Shown: one piece after another, positions 1-7,347 of the stretch
How positions within the stretch are numbered: position 1 is the stretch's first letter
Layout: every line of letters begins with the position of its first letter
NCBI RefSeq assembly: GCF_019977275.1
Contig: NZ_AP024650.1
Span: 4,216,001-4,280,000, forward strand
Reading direction: 5' to 3'
Origin: Arthrobacter sp. StoSoilB19
GTDB lineage: Bacteria; Actinomycetota; Actinomycetes; Actinomycetales; Micrococcaceae
Length of the DNA: 64,000 bases
Notes under the pieces: generated by a model
Told to the model about the DNA's origin: nothing
What the model saw: the letters and a program-made list of their open reading frames with translations, nothing else
Database searches by the model: none
Translations under genes and position numbers: made by a program

Positions 1-279
1 CTGATGGGGGACATGATCGCCGAAAGCGCCGTGGCAAACGGCTGGGCCGGCGTCGTCATCAACGGCGCCATCCGTGACCGGCTGGCGATCGCGGACCTGG
101 ACCTTGGCGTCAAGGCCCTGGGCAGCAACCCCAGGAAGAGCCAGAAGGCGGGGGCCGGCGAGGTTGACGTGGATGTGGTGATCGACGGCGTGACCTTCCG
201 CCCCGGAGCCACCGTCTGGTGCGATCCGGACGGCATCCTCGTGGAGCGCCAGCAGGAAGCCCGGCAGGACGGGGAATAA
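1..279 (+). CDS. RraA-family protein, C-terminal part (truncated by window edge)
   Basis: The reading frame is open from the first base, so only the last 92 residues are seen. They match the C-terminal half of the RraA / 4-hydroxy-4-methyl-2-oxoglutarate aldolase family: GWAGVVINGAIRD with the conserved Arg-Asp pair, then KSQKAGAGEVDVDVV and the closing DPDGILV segment. Members act either as metal-dependent aldolases (4-hydroxy-4-methyl-2-oxoglutarate or oxaloacetate) or, in proteobacteria, as RNase E inhibitors. In an actinobacterium the aldolase or a related metabolic role is more likely, but this part cannot decide. The stop at 277-279 lies about 70 bp before the next start, with a possible operator in between. 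Confidence 0.85.
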   Translation: MMGDMIAESAVANGWAGVVINGAIRDRLAIADLDLGVKALGSNPRKSQKAGAGEVDVDVVIDGVTFRPGATVWCDPDGILVERQQEARQDGE

Positions 280-292
280 AAACAACGAGTAA

Positions 293-315
293 GATAGTTA
301 CTGAAAGCAACTATC
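293..315. promoter_or_regulatory. Inverted repeat before the drug exporter, possible operator
   Basis: GATAGTT (293-299) and AACTATC (309-315) are perfect 7-bp arms around a 9-nt centre, about 35 bp before the exporter start. The inner part GTTACTGAAAGCAAC resembles MarR-type sites. No regulator gene sits beside it in the window, so the binding protein is unknown. Confidence 0.4.
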
Positions 316-350
316 GCTGCTTATATCCTTTCCTTCCCCTTGGAGCACCC

Positions 351-2015
351 ATGTCCAAAGCCACTGCCGCGCCCGGCCCCGGAGAAACCCTGACGCAACG
401 CCAGATCGTCACCGTGATGGTGGGCCTGATGCTGGGCATGTTCCTGGCATCCCTTGACCAGACCATCGTCTCCACTTCCATCTACACCATTGCCAATGAC
501 CTGGACGGGCTCTCCCTGCAGGCGTGGGCCACCACCGCGTACCTGATCACCTCCACGGTCAGCACCCCGCTGTACGGCAAATTGAGTGACATCTTCGGAC
601 GCCGCCCGCTGTACCTGACCGCGATCCTCATCTTCCTGGTGGGCTCGCTTTACGCCGGCTCGGTCCACTCGATGACCGAACTCGCAGTTGCCCGCGGCAT
701 CCAGGGCCTGGGCGCCGGCGGCCTGCTGGCCCTGGCGCTGACCATCATCGGCGACATCGTCTCGCTCAAGGACCGCGCCAAGTTCCAGGGCTACTTCATG
801 TCCGTGTTCGGCATCTCCTCGGTCCTGGGCCCGGTGGTGGGTGGGGCATTCGCCGGCTCGGCGAACATCCTCGGTTTTGACGGCTGGCGCTGGGTCTTCT
901 TCATCAACATTCCCATTGGCCTTGCCGCGCTGACGGTGGTGTTCCTGTTCCTGCACCTGCCCGCCAAGCACCTGAAACAGAAAATCGACTACTGGGGCGC
1001 CGCCGCCATCACCGTGGCCATCGTTCCGCTCCTCCTGGTGGCTGAGCAGGGCCGCACGTGGGGCTGGACCTCCGTGAACTCTTTCCTCTGCTACGGCCTG
1101 GGTGTGGTGGGCATTGCCTGGTTCCTGCTGGCGGAGAAGCGCGCCGGCGACTACGCCTTGATCCCGCTCCGGCTCTTCCACAACATCACGTTCGGACTGT
1201 CCTCGCTGCTGAACTTCATCATCGGCATCGGCATGTTCGGCGCAATCGCCATGCTTCCGATGTACCTCCAGCTGGTCAAGGGCCTCACCCCCACCGAGGC
1301 CGGCCTGATGATGATCACCTTCACCGTGGGCATCCTGTTCGGCTCCATCACCGCCGGCCGCACCATCTCGGCCTCCGGCACGTTCCGCATCTTCCCCATC
1401 ATGGGTACCGGCATCCTGACCGCCGCCGCCCTGGTGATGGGCTTCTCACTGGCAGTGGACACCGAACTCTGGGTCCCCGGACTCATCGCCGTCTTCTTCG
1501 GCGTCGGCCTGGGCTTCTGCATGCAGCCGCTCACCCTGGCCATGCAGACCTCGGTACCGCCGCGGGACATGGGCGTGGGAACCTCCTCCGCAGCGTTCTT
1601 CCGCTCCATGGGCGGCGCCGTGGGCACCGCCGTCTTCATCTCCATGCTCTTCAGCATGGCGGCAAGCCGCATTGCCGACGCCATGAAGGCCGCCACCACG
1701 GACCCGGCCTACCTGGCCGTCCTGAAGGACCCTGCCGTCGCGTCGGACCCTGCCAACGCCAAGCTCTATGAATTCTTCAAGAACGGCGCCTCGAACGACT
1801 CCCTGAACGACACCAGCTGGCTGCATACCGCCAACAGCACCCTCACCAGGCCCATCACCGAGGGCTTCGCCACGTCCATCGACACCGTGATGCTGACGGC
1901 CGCGGCGCTCACCGGCCTGGCGTTCCTCATCAGCTTCGCCCTTCCGCGGAAGAAGCTGACCGACCAGAAGGCATCCCCGCAGGACAAGGACAGCATGGAG
2001 ATTCCGGCGCACTAG
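351..2015 (+). CDS. MFS multidrug exporter, DHA2 (EmrB/QacA, 14-helix) family
   Basis: This 554-residue integral membrane protein fits the drug:H+ antiporter-2 family. It opens with a helix followed by LASLDQTIVSTSIYTIANDL, the family's D-x-T-I motif, then GKLSDIFGRRPLY (motif A) and RGIQGLGAGGLLALALTIIGD (motif B region). The length and hydrophobic pattern suit 14 helices. The start at 351 was chosen because TTGGAG lies about 8 bp before it and the N-terminus then matches the family; an upstream in-frame start would add 44 non-family residues overlapping the preceding gene. It stands alone, followed by a terminator at 2034-2069. The substrate cannot be told from the sequence. Confidence 0.9.
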   Translation: MSKATAAPGPGETLTQRQIVTVMVGLMLGMFLASLDQTIVSTSIYTIANDLDGLSLQAWATTAYLITSTVSTPLYGKLSDIFGRRPLYLTAILIFLVGSLYAGSVHSMTELAVARGIQGLGAGGLLALALTIIGDIVSLKDRAKFQGYFMSVFGISSVLGPVVGGAFAGSANILGFDGWRWVFFINIPIGLAALTVVFLFLHLPAKHLKQKIDYWGAAAITVAIVPLLLVAEQGRTWGWTSVNSFLCYGLGVVGIAWFLLAEKRAGDYALIPLRLFHNITFGLSSLLNFIIGIGMFGAIAMLPMYLQLVKGLTPTEAGLMMITFTVGILFGSITAGRTISASGTFRIFPIMGTGILTAAALVMGFSLAVDTELWVPGLIAVFFGVGLGFCMQPLTLAMQTSVPPRDMGVGTSSAAFFRSMGGAVGTAVFISMLFSMAASRIADAMKAATTDPAYLAVLKDPAVASDPANAKLYEFFKNGASNDSLNDTSWLHTANSTLTRPITEGFATSIDTVMLTAAALTGLAFLISFALPRKKLTDQKASPQDKDSMEIPAH

Positions 2016-2033
2016 CCCGTAAGCGCACGGGTG

Positions 2034-2069
2034 GGACGACGACGGCGGCACAGCCCGCCGTCGTCGTCC
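2034..2069 (+). terminator. Hairpin terminator after the DHA2 exporter
   Basis: Perfect 15-bp arms, GGACGACGACGGCGG (2034-2048) and its complement (2055-2069), flank a 6-nt loop, 18 bp after the stop codon. No T-run follows, as is common in high-GC actinobacteria. Confidence 0.7.
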
Positions 2070-2215
2070 TGCGTTAACGGGGCAAACGGCGCCAAGTGGA
2101 ACCTCGGGCGGTGACGTGCCACACTGTTTAGCGCGTGTGCGCCGGCCATTCTGCCGGTACCGCAGCCGACGACGTCCGCACCGCATCCATAAAACCCCCA
2201 AACCCAGGGAGAACC

Positions 2216-3655
2216 ATGCCCACTGCACAGGAGCAGACCACAACCGGGATACCGCGGCGGGTGATCTGGCTGGCGCTCGCGGGGGCGGTGGGCGGATTCC
2301 TCTTCGGCTTCGACTCATCGGTGGTCAACGGCGCCGTGGACGCCATGAAGGAAGAATTTGCCCTGTCAGAGGCCGTCACGGGCTTCGCCGTAGCCATTGC
2401 CCTGCTGGGCTGTGCTGCAGGCGCCTTCCTGGCCGGCAAGGTGGCGGACCGCTACGGCCGCATTCCGGCCATGAAGCTGGGCGCCCTGCTGTTCCTGGTC
2501 AGCGCCGTGGGCACGGGTTTCGCGTTCGGCGTCTGGGACCTGGTGTTCTGGCGCCTGGTGGGCGGCCTGGGCATCGGGCTGGCCTCCGTCATCGCGCCCG
2601 CCTACATCTCCGAGATTTCGCCGCGAAAGGTCCGCGGCCGCCTGGCTTCGCTGCAGCAGCTGGCCATCACTACGGGTATTTTTGCCGCGCTGCTGTCTGA
2701 CGCGCTCCTGGCCACCAGTGCCGGCGGTGCGGACCAGGCCTTCTGGCTGGGCATTGAATCATGGCGCTGGATGTTCCTGGCCGCCGCCGTCCCGGCCGTC
2801 GTTTACGGTTGGGTGGCGTTCACCCTGCCCGAGTCCCCGCGGTTCCTGGTGTTCCAGGGCAAAGAGGACCAGGCCCGGGAAGTCTTTGAGTCCATCGCAC
2901 CCACCGAGGATGCCGGTCGGCATATCCGGGACATCCGGGAAGCCATTGAGGAAGACAAGCTGGCCGGGCAAAAGGGGTCCCTCCGCGGCAAGGCCTTTGG
3001 CCTGCAGGCTGTGGTTTGGGTGGGCATCACGTTGTCGGTGCTCCAGCAGTTCGTGGGCATCAACGTGATCTTCTACTACTCCACCACCCTGTGGAAGGCC
3101 GTGGGCTTCCAGGAGAAGGACTCCCTGGCCATCTCGGTGGCAACCTCCGTCACCAACATCCTGGTAACCCTCGTGGCCATCGCCCTGGTGGACCGCGTGG
3201 GCCGCCGGCCCATCCTGCTGGCCGGGTCCGTGGGCATGGCCGTGTCCCTGGGCGCCATGGCCGTGGCGTTCTCCTCGGCAACAGGCAGCGGCGAGAACAT
3301 CAGCCTGCCGGGCGCGTGGGGCCCAGTGGCCCTGGTGGCCGCCAACGTCTTCGTGATCAGCTTCGGCGCGTCCTGGGGACCGCTGGTGTGGGTCCTCCTG
3401 GGCGAGATCTTCCCGTCCCGGATCCGTGCCCGGGCGCTGGGCCTGGCCGCAGCGGCCCAGTGGGTGGCCAACTTCGTGATCACCCTGAGCTTCCCGGTCA
3501 TGGCAGCGGGCTCGCTGCCGCTGACCTATGCCATGTACGCCCTGTTCGCTGCGGCTTCCTTCTTCTTCGTCATGTTCAAGGTCCCGGAGACCAACGGCAT
3601 GTCCCTGGAGCAGGCCGAGACGCTGTTCGTACCCAAGGGCTCCGCCAAGGCCTAG
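2216..3655 (+). CDS. MFS sugar porter (sugar:H+ symporter family)
   Basis: A 479-residue, 12-helix transporter of the sugar porter family (XylE, GalP, IolT relatives). Diagnostic segments are GFDSSVVNGAVDAM in helix 1, DRYGRIPAMK in loop 2-3, PAYISEISPRKVRGRL in loop 4-5, PESPRFLV after helix 6 and QQFVGINVIFYYS in helix 7, whose QQ...N residues bind sugar in this family. The start at 2216 follows AGGGAGAACC and gives the usual N-terminus. A pentose, hexose or polyol substrate is plausible; nearby mannitol PTS genes do not settle it. The gene is monocistronic and its 3' region carries an unusual 32-nt periodic motif running into a strong terminator. Confidence 0.92.
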   Translation: MPTAQEQTTTGIPRRVIWLALAGAVGGFLFGFDSSVVNGAVDAMKEEFALSEAVTGFAVAIALLGCAAGAFLAGKVADRYGRIPAMKLGALLFLVSAVGTGFAFGVWDLVFWRLVGGLGIGLASVIAPAYISEISPRKVRGRLASLQQLAITTGIFAALLSDALLATSAGGADQAFWLGIESWRWMFLAAAVPAVVYGWVAFTLPESPRFLVFQGKEDQAREVFESIAPTEDAGRHIRDIREAIEEDKLAGQKGSLRGKAFGLQAVVWVGITLSVLQQFVGINVIFYYSTTLWKAVGFQEKDSLAISVATSVTNILVTLVAIALVDRVGRRPILLAGSVGMAVSLGAMAVAFSSATGSGENISLPGAWGPVALVAANVFVISFGASWGPLVWVLLGEIFPSRIRARALGLAAAAQWVANFVITLSFPVMAAGSLPLTYAMYALFAAASFFFVMFKVPETNGMSLEQAETLFVPKGSAKA

Positions 3656-3657
3656 CA

Positions 3658-3732
3658 ACGCCCCATCACTTTTGGCGGCCTTCCCTGGAACGCCCCATCA
3701 GCTTCAGCAGGAAAACACCAAACCCTCCATCA
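3658..3732 (+). repeat. Three copies of an ACGCCCCATCA-type motif at exact 32-nt spacing
   Basis: ACGCCCCATCA occurs at 3658-3668 and 3690-3700, and ACCCTCCATCA at 3722-3732. The start-to-start distance is 32 nt each time. The third copy forms part of the left arm of the terminator hairpin. The same motif and spacing recur after mtlD (6096-6170), and GCAGGAA occupies the same position in the second spacer of both arrays. Function unknown. Confidence 0.75.
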
Positions 3733-3752
3733 CATGCCGTGATGGAGGGTTT
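3720..3752. terminator. Bidirectional terminator between sugar porter and efflux pump
   Basis: AAACCCTCCATCAC (3720-3733), loop ATGCC, and GTGATGGAGGGTTT (3739-3752) form a perfect 14-bp stem with A/T ends on both sides. It lies between two convergent genes and could serve both. Confidence 0.85.
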
Positions 3753-3775
3753 GTCCGTTGGTGCGCCGGCAGCGG

Positions 3776-5002
3776 CTACACGACGTGCGGTTCGTGCGAG
3801 GACAGGTAGGCCCGGCCGCCGAACGCGACCAGGATGGCGATCACCATGGCCACCGCCCCGGCAAAGAACGGGACCTGCGGGCCGAAGTGCTCACCGAGCT
3901 GCGCCGCCGCGAACGGGGCCAGGGCACCGCCCATCCAGCGGACAAAGTTGTAGCCGGAGGAAGCCACCGGCCGGGGCGAATCAGAGACGCCCATGGCCAG
4001 TTCCGTGTAGATGGTGTTGTTGATGCCCAGCAGCGCGCCGGCAACAATGACCAGGACGACGACGGCAGGCACCGAGTGCCCCGCGGCCAGTCCCAGCCCG
4101 GCCAGGTCCAGCATGAGGACGAACAAAGTGCCGGTCAGTACCTTCACCGCGCCGAAGCGGGTCTGCAGGACCGGTGCAACGAAGACGGAAAATACCGCCA
4201 CGGCCACACCCCAGCCAAAGAAGACGCCGCCGATGCCGTACGCGTCCATGCCCAGGATGAACGGGGTGAAAGCCAGGATGGTGAAGAAGCCGTAGTTGTA
4301 GAACAAGCCGCTTGCCGCCGTCGTCCGCAGTCCCTTGTGACCCAGCGCCAGCAGGGGGTCCCGCAACCGCACCTTGCGCTCAGGCAGCGGCGTCCTGGGC
4401 AGGAGGGCGATCAGGGCGATGAAGGCGGCGGCCATGAGGACGGCGGTGCCGAAGAACGGGGCGCGCCACTGCCAGCCGCCCAGGAGGGCGCCGAGCAGCG
4501 GGCCGAGCGAGATGCCCAGGCCCAGTGCGGCTTCGTAGAGGATGATGGCGGTGCCGGCGCCGCCGCTGGCCACCCCAACAATGACGGCGAGGGCGGTGGC
4601 GACGAACAGGGCGTTGCCCAGTCCCCAGCCGGCGCGGAAGCCCACCAGCTCATCGACGCTGCCGGACAGGCCGGACAGCGAGGAGAACACGACGATGACG
4701 GCCAGGCCGATCAGCAGCGTCCGTTTGCCGCCGATGCGGGAGGAGACGAACCCCGTGATCAGCATGGCCAGCGCGGTGACCAGGAAGTAGCTGGTGAAGA
4801 GGAGGGAGACCTGGCTGGGGCTGGCGTCCAGGTTGGTGGCGATGGCCGGAAGGATGGGGTCCACCAGGCCGATGCCCATGAAGGCGAACACTGCGGCGAG
4901 GGCGGTGGCCCAAACCGCCTTCGGCTGTTTGAGGAATGAGGCCTTTTCGGCCGTCAAGGTTGATTCTGGTGCTTGCAGGGTTTCTGCGAGCTGGCCGTCC
5001 AT
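3776..5002 (-). CDS. MFS efflux transporter, 12-helix
   Basis: A 408-residue major facilitator protein. After a roughly 30-residue polar N-terminus comes FMGIGLVDPILPAIATNL, typical of drug:H+ antiporter-1 proteins with Asp in helix 1, then SSRIGGKRTLL (motif A variant) and ALGISLGPLLGALLGG (motif C-like). The start is supported by TAGGAG 8 nt upstream. The gene lies 28 bp after a MarR regulator on the same strand and is almost certainly co-transcribed with it, so it is probably an inducible exporter of whatever small molecule relieves MarR repression. The substrate cannot be inferred. Confidence 0.9.
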   Translation of the reverse strand: MDGQLAETLQAPESTLTAEKASFLKQPKAVWATALAAVFAFMGIGLVDPILPAIATNLDASPSQVSLLFTSYFLVTALAMLITGFVSSRIGGKRTLLIGLAVIVVFSSLSGLSGSVDELVGFRAGWGLGNALFVATALAVIVGVASGGAGTAIILYEAALGLGISLGPLLGALLGGWQWRAPFFGTAVLMAAAFIALIALLPRTPLPERKVRLRDPLLALGHKGLRTTAASGLFYNYGFFTILAFTPFILGMDAYGIGGVFFGWGVAVAVFSVFVAPVLQTRFGAVKVLTGTLFVLMLDLAGLGLAAGHSVPAVVVLVIVAGALLGINNTIYTELAMGVSDSPRPVASSGYNFVRWMGGALAPFAAAQLGEHFGPQVPFFAGAVAMVIAILVAFGGRAYLSSHEPHVV

Positions 5003-5030
5003 GGAGGGTGCTCCTAAGTTCGTGGCTGGT

Positions 5031-5471
5031 TCAGTTCTGGAGGGATGCGTTGATTTTGTCGATGACCGGCAGGGCCTCCGCCAGGGCTTGGCGGTCCTGG
5101 TCGGTGAGCGTGCTGAGGATGTCGGCCATCACCTGGTTGCGGCGCTTGTTTGCGGCGTCGACGGCGGCACGGCCTTCGGGGGTGAGGATCACCCGGACGG
5201 CACGGGAGTCTGCCGGATCCGGCTCGCGGCGGGCCAGGCCGGCGCGTTCAAGTTTGATGATCTGCTCCGTGGCGCTGGGCACGCGGACCCCGAGGTTCCG
5301 GGCGATTTCACCGACCCGCTGGCCTTCACCGAGCAGCATCTTGAGCGTGCTGAGCTGGGCGGCGCTGAGTTCACCGTCCGCGTCGAGGCGCCGGACCAGG
5401 TAGACGCTGTGGCGGAGGGCTTCGCGGAAGGCGGCGGCAAGTTCGTGGAGCTGGGGATCGTCGTCAGTCAT
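5031..5471 (-). CDS. MarR-family regulator of the adjacent efflux pump
   Basis: A 146-residue winged-helix protein. Core features are QLSTLKMLLGEGQRVGEIARNLGVRVPSATEQIIKLERAGLARREPDPADSRAVRVILTPEG, written here by position as residues about 37-98: the helix-turn-helix followed by the beta-wing with the conserved D-x-R. It should bind DNA as a dimer and release it on ligand binding. The gene begins only 2 bp inside a perfect palindrome (5473-5503) that also holds its -10 hexamer, so it is very probably autoregulated and also controls the pump downstream. A TAGGGT hexamer 8 nt before the ATG and no Shine-Dalgarno indicate a leaderless transcript. Confidence 0.93.
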   Translation of the reverse strand: MTDDDPQLHELAAAFREALRHSVYLVRRLDADGELSAAQLSTLKMLLGEGQRVGEIARNLGVRVPSATEQIIKLERAGLARREPDPADSRAVRVILTPEGRAAVDAANKRRNQVMADILSTLTDQDRQALAEALPVIDKINASLQN

Positions 5472-5472
5472 C

Positions 5473-5509
5473 GTTAGGTACCCTAATAGTTAGGGTACCT
5501 AACGGTCAA
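5473..5509 (-). promoter_or_regulatory. marR promoter with embedded 14-bp palindromic operator
   Basis: Arms GTTAGGTACCCTAA (5473-5486) and TTAGGGTACCTAAC (5490-5503) are perfectly complementary around TAG. Read on the minus strand, TTGACC (5504-5509) and TAGGGT (5480-5485) are spaced 18 nt, and the ATG follows 8 nt later. The operator therefore covers the spacer, -10 element and start site. Confidence 0.8.
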
Positions 5510-5512
5510 GGC

Positions 5513-6034
5513 CTAGAGGGCCAGCTTCATGCCGACGTGGCTGGCCTCGAAGCCCAGCTGTTGGTAGAACCGCTGGGCTGCCGAACGGCTATGGTGCGTT
5601 GTCAGCTGCATCAGGTCGCAGCCCCGGCGCCGCGACTCCGCGATGGCCCAGCCCACCATGAGCCTCCCCAGGCCCTGCCCGCGAAGGGACGCGGCCACGC
5701 GGACACCTTCGAGCTGCGAGCGCCACGCGCCCTGTCTGGAGATGCCGGGAAGGAAGCTCAGCTGGAAGGTTGCAACCACCGGCCCCTCCTCTTCCCCCTG
5801 CGGCACCCTTTCGCCGACGAGCAGGAGATGGGCGGGGTCGGCGTGGATCGCGTCAAAGGCGCGTTCGTAGGGTTCCATATCCTTCGCGGTCTCGCGGCCG
5901 GCGCCCAGGGCGTCGTCGGCCAGCAGGCGCACCATGTCCGGGATGTCGGCACGCGTCGCGTGCCTGAGGCGGAACGTCCCGCCGTCGACGTCGGCGGTGA
6001 GCAAAGCAGGCGCGGCATTTGGGTTCTGGTTCAC
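5513..6034 (-). CDS. GNAT-family N-acetyltransferase
   Basis: A 173-residue acetyltransferase. The acetyl-CoA pyrophosphate-binding segment is VRVAASLRGQGLGRLMVGWAI (R/Q-x-x-G-x-G at about 113-119), followed by CDLMQLTTHHSRSAAQRFYQQLGFEAS, the usual beta5-alpha4 end of the fold, where residues FYQQLGFE close the active site. The acceptor cannot be predicted. The start codon is GTG with no clear Shine-Dalgarno sequence. The gene lies after the terminator of the mannitol operon and is transcribed separately, ending 41 bp from the marR promoter. Confidence 0.87.
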   Translation of the reverse strand: MNQNPNAAPALLTADVDGGTFRLRHATRADIPDMVRLLADDALGAGRETAKDMEPYERAFDAIHADPAHLLLVGERVPQGEEEGPVVATFQLSFLPGISRQGAWRSQLEGVRVAASLRGQGLGRLMVGWAIAESRRRGCDLMQLTTHHSRSAAQRFYQQLGFEASHVGMKLAL

Positions 6035-6058
6035 CCGCCCAGCTTGGCACAGACAAAG

Positions 6059-6094
6059 AACGACGCCGGCACTTGGGTAAGTGCCGGCGTCGTT
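6059..6094 (-). terminator. Terminator of the mannitol operon
   Basis: AACGACGCCGGCACTT (6059-6074) and its exact complement (6079-6094) form a 16-bp stem with a 4-nt loop. On the minus strand it is followed by CTTTGTCTG. It separates mtlD from the GNAT gene. Confidence 0.8.
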
Positions 6095-6095
6095 C

Positions 6096-6170
6096 TGATG
6101 GAGCGTCGCCGGAATTCCTGCAGGATCTGATGGAGCGTTGCGCTTGAGGGCGCAGGTAATGATGGAGCGT
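6096..6170 (-). repeat. Three copies of ACGCTCCATCA at exact 32-nt spacing after mtlD
   Basis: Read in the mtlD direction, ACGCTCCATCA occurs at 6170-6160, 6138-6128 and 6106-6096, 32 nt apart, ending 1 bp before the terminator stem. The layout mirrors 3658-3732 (same unit length, same orientation relative to the upstream gene, same position before a terminator). No coding capacity. Confidence 0.8.
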
Positions 6171-6183
6171 GTCAGTTGGCGCG

Positions 6184-7347
6184 TCAGGCGGGGGTGCCGG
6201 CCATTTCGGCCTGCCGCTCCTCGACGAGGGTGGCAACGGCGGCGAACAGCGGGTGGCCAGGCGCCAGCCCGGTGATTTTTGCCGTGGCGTCGGCGGGGCT
6301 GGTGGAGCGAAGGATTTCTGCCAGCTCCGTGGCCTCTGTATCAGCGGGGTCGTTGAACCGGAGCGCTGATGCGATGGCACCAAGCAGGGCCTCCGGCACC
6401 ACGCCACGTTCGGCCAGCTCGGCGGCGGGGCCGATGAAGCGCTCGTTCCGGCTCAGCTTCCGCAGCGGAGCACGGCCCACCCGGTTGACGGTGTCCGGAA
6501 GATAGGGATTGGAGAACCTGACCAGGATCTTCTGGACGTAGGCTTCCTGCTCATCGTTGCTGAACCCGTGCTTGGCCACCAGGAGCTGCTTGGTTTCCTC
6601 CAGCACCGCCCGGACATCCTCCGCCACGTCCTGGTCCGCCATGGCGTCGGAGATCTTCTCCAGGCCCGCCTCGAACCCGAAGTATGCCGCCGAGGCGTGG
6701 CCGGTATTCACGGTGAACAGCTTCCGCTCGATGTAGGGCGAGAGGTCGTCCACGAACGTGGCGCCGGGAATGGCCGGAGCGGAGTCACCGAACGCGGTGC
6801 GGTCGATGACCCATTCGTAAAAAGTCTCCACTGTTACGTCCAGCCCCTGCCCGGCCTCCTGGTTGGGCACGATCCGGTCCACGGCAGTATTGGCGAACAC
6901 TGCCTTGCCGTCCAGCACTGCGGCGGTGGCCCCTGGCTGGGCGGCCACCTCCTTGGCCAGGATGTCCGTGGCGTTGATCGCGTTCTCACAGGCCATCACC
7001 TGCAGGGGCGCCCGGCCGGGCTCCCTTGCGGCGATGCCCTTGGCGATCACCGGCGCCACGAACTTCAGGATGTGCGGGCCCACTGCGGTGGTGACGATGT
7101 CCGCCGTGGCGATCTCGGAGACCAGTTCCGCTTCCTGGGCGTTGGAGTTCAGCGCCCGGAAGTTGTCCACGGTCCGCACGGCGGGATTCTCCCCCACTTC
7201 GTGCACGGCGTAGCTGTCCGCTTCCTTGAGCCGGTTGATCAGGTCTTCGGCCACGTCCGCGAACACCACTTCGTAGCCGGCGTCATGCAGGAGCAGCCCC
7301 ACGAAGCCGCGGCCGATGTTGCCGGCCCCAAAATGTACTGCCTTCAC
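6184..7347 (-). CDS. mtlD: Mannitol-1-phosphate 5-dehydrogenase
   Basis: A 387-residue protein of the polyol-specific long-chain dehydrogenase family, the usual size for MtlD. It oxidises mannitol-1-phosphate to fructose-6-phosphate with NAD+. The N-terminus has the nucleotide-binding motif HFGAGNIGRGFVG (residues 5-17), and the central region FTVNTGHASAAYFGFEAG and VGRAPLRKLSRNERFIGPA matches MtlD. The GTG start shares one base with the TAG stop of mtlA (TAGTG), so translation is coupled: transport-phosphorylation and the first catabolic step come from one message. The operon ends at 6059-6094 after a repeat array. Confidence 0.96.
   Translation of the reverse strand: MKAVHFGAGNIGRGFVGLLLHDAGYEVVFADVAEDLINRLKEADSYAVHEVGENPAVRTVDNFRALNSNAQEAELVSEIATADIVTTAVGPHILKFVAPVIAKGIAAREPGRAPLQVMACENAINATDILAKEVAAQPGATAAVLDGKAVFANTAVDRIVPNQEAGQGLDVTVETFYEWVIDRTAFGDSAPAIPGATFVDDLSPYIERKLFTVNTGHASAAYFGFEAGLEKISDAMADQDVAEDVRAVLEETKQLLVAKHGFSNDEQEAYVQKILVRFSNPYLPDTVNRVGRAPLRKLSRNERFIGPAAELAERGVVPEALLGAIASALRFNDPADTEATELAEILRSTSPADATAKITGLAPGHPLFAAVATLVEERQAEMAGTPA

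Noticed and set aside
3658..6170. The 32-nt periodic repeats as small CRISPR arrays
   Set aside because: The conserved part is only about 11 nt, arrays have three units, spacers are 21 nt and partly alike, and no cas gene is present.
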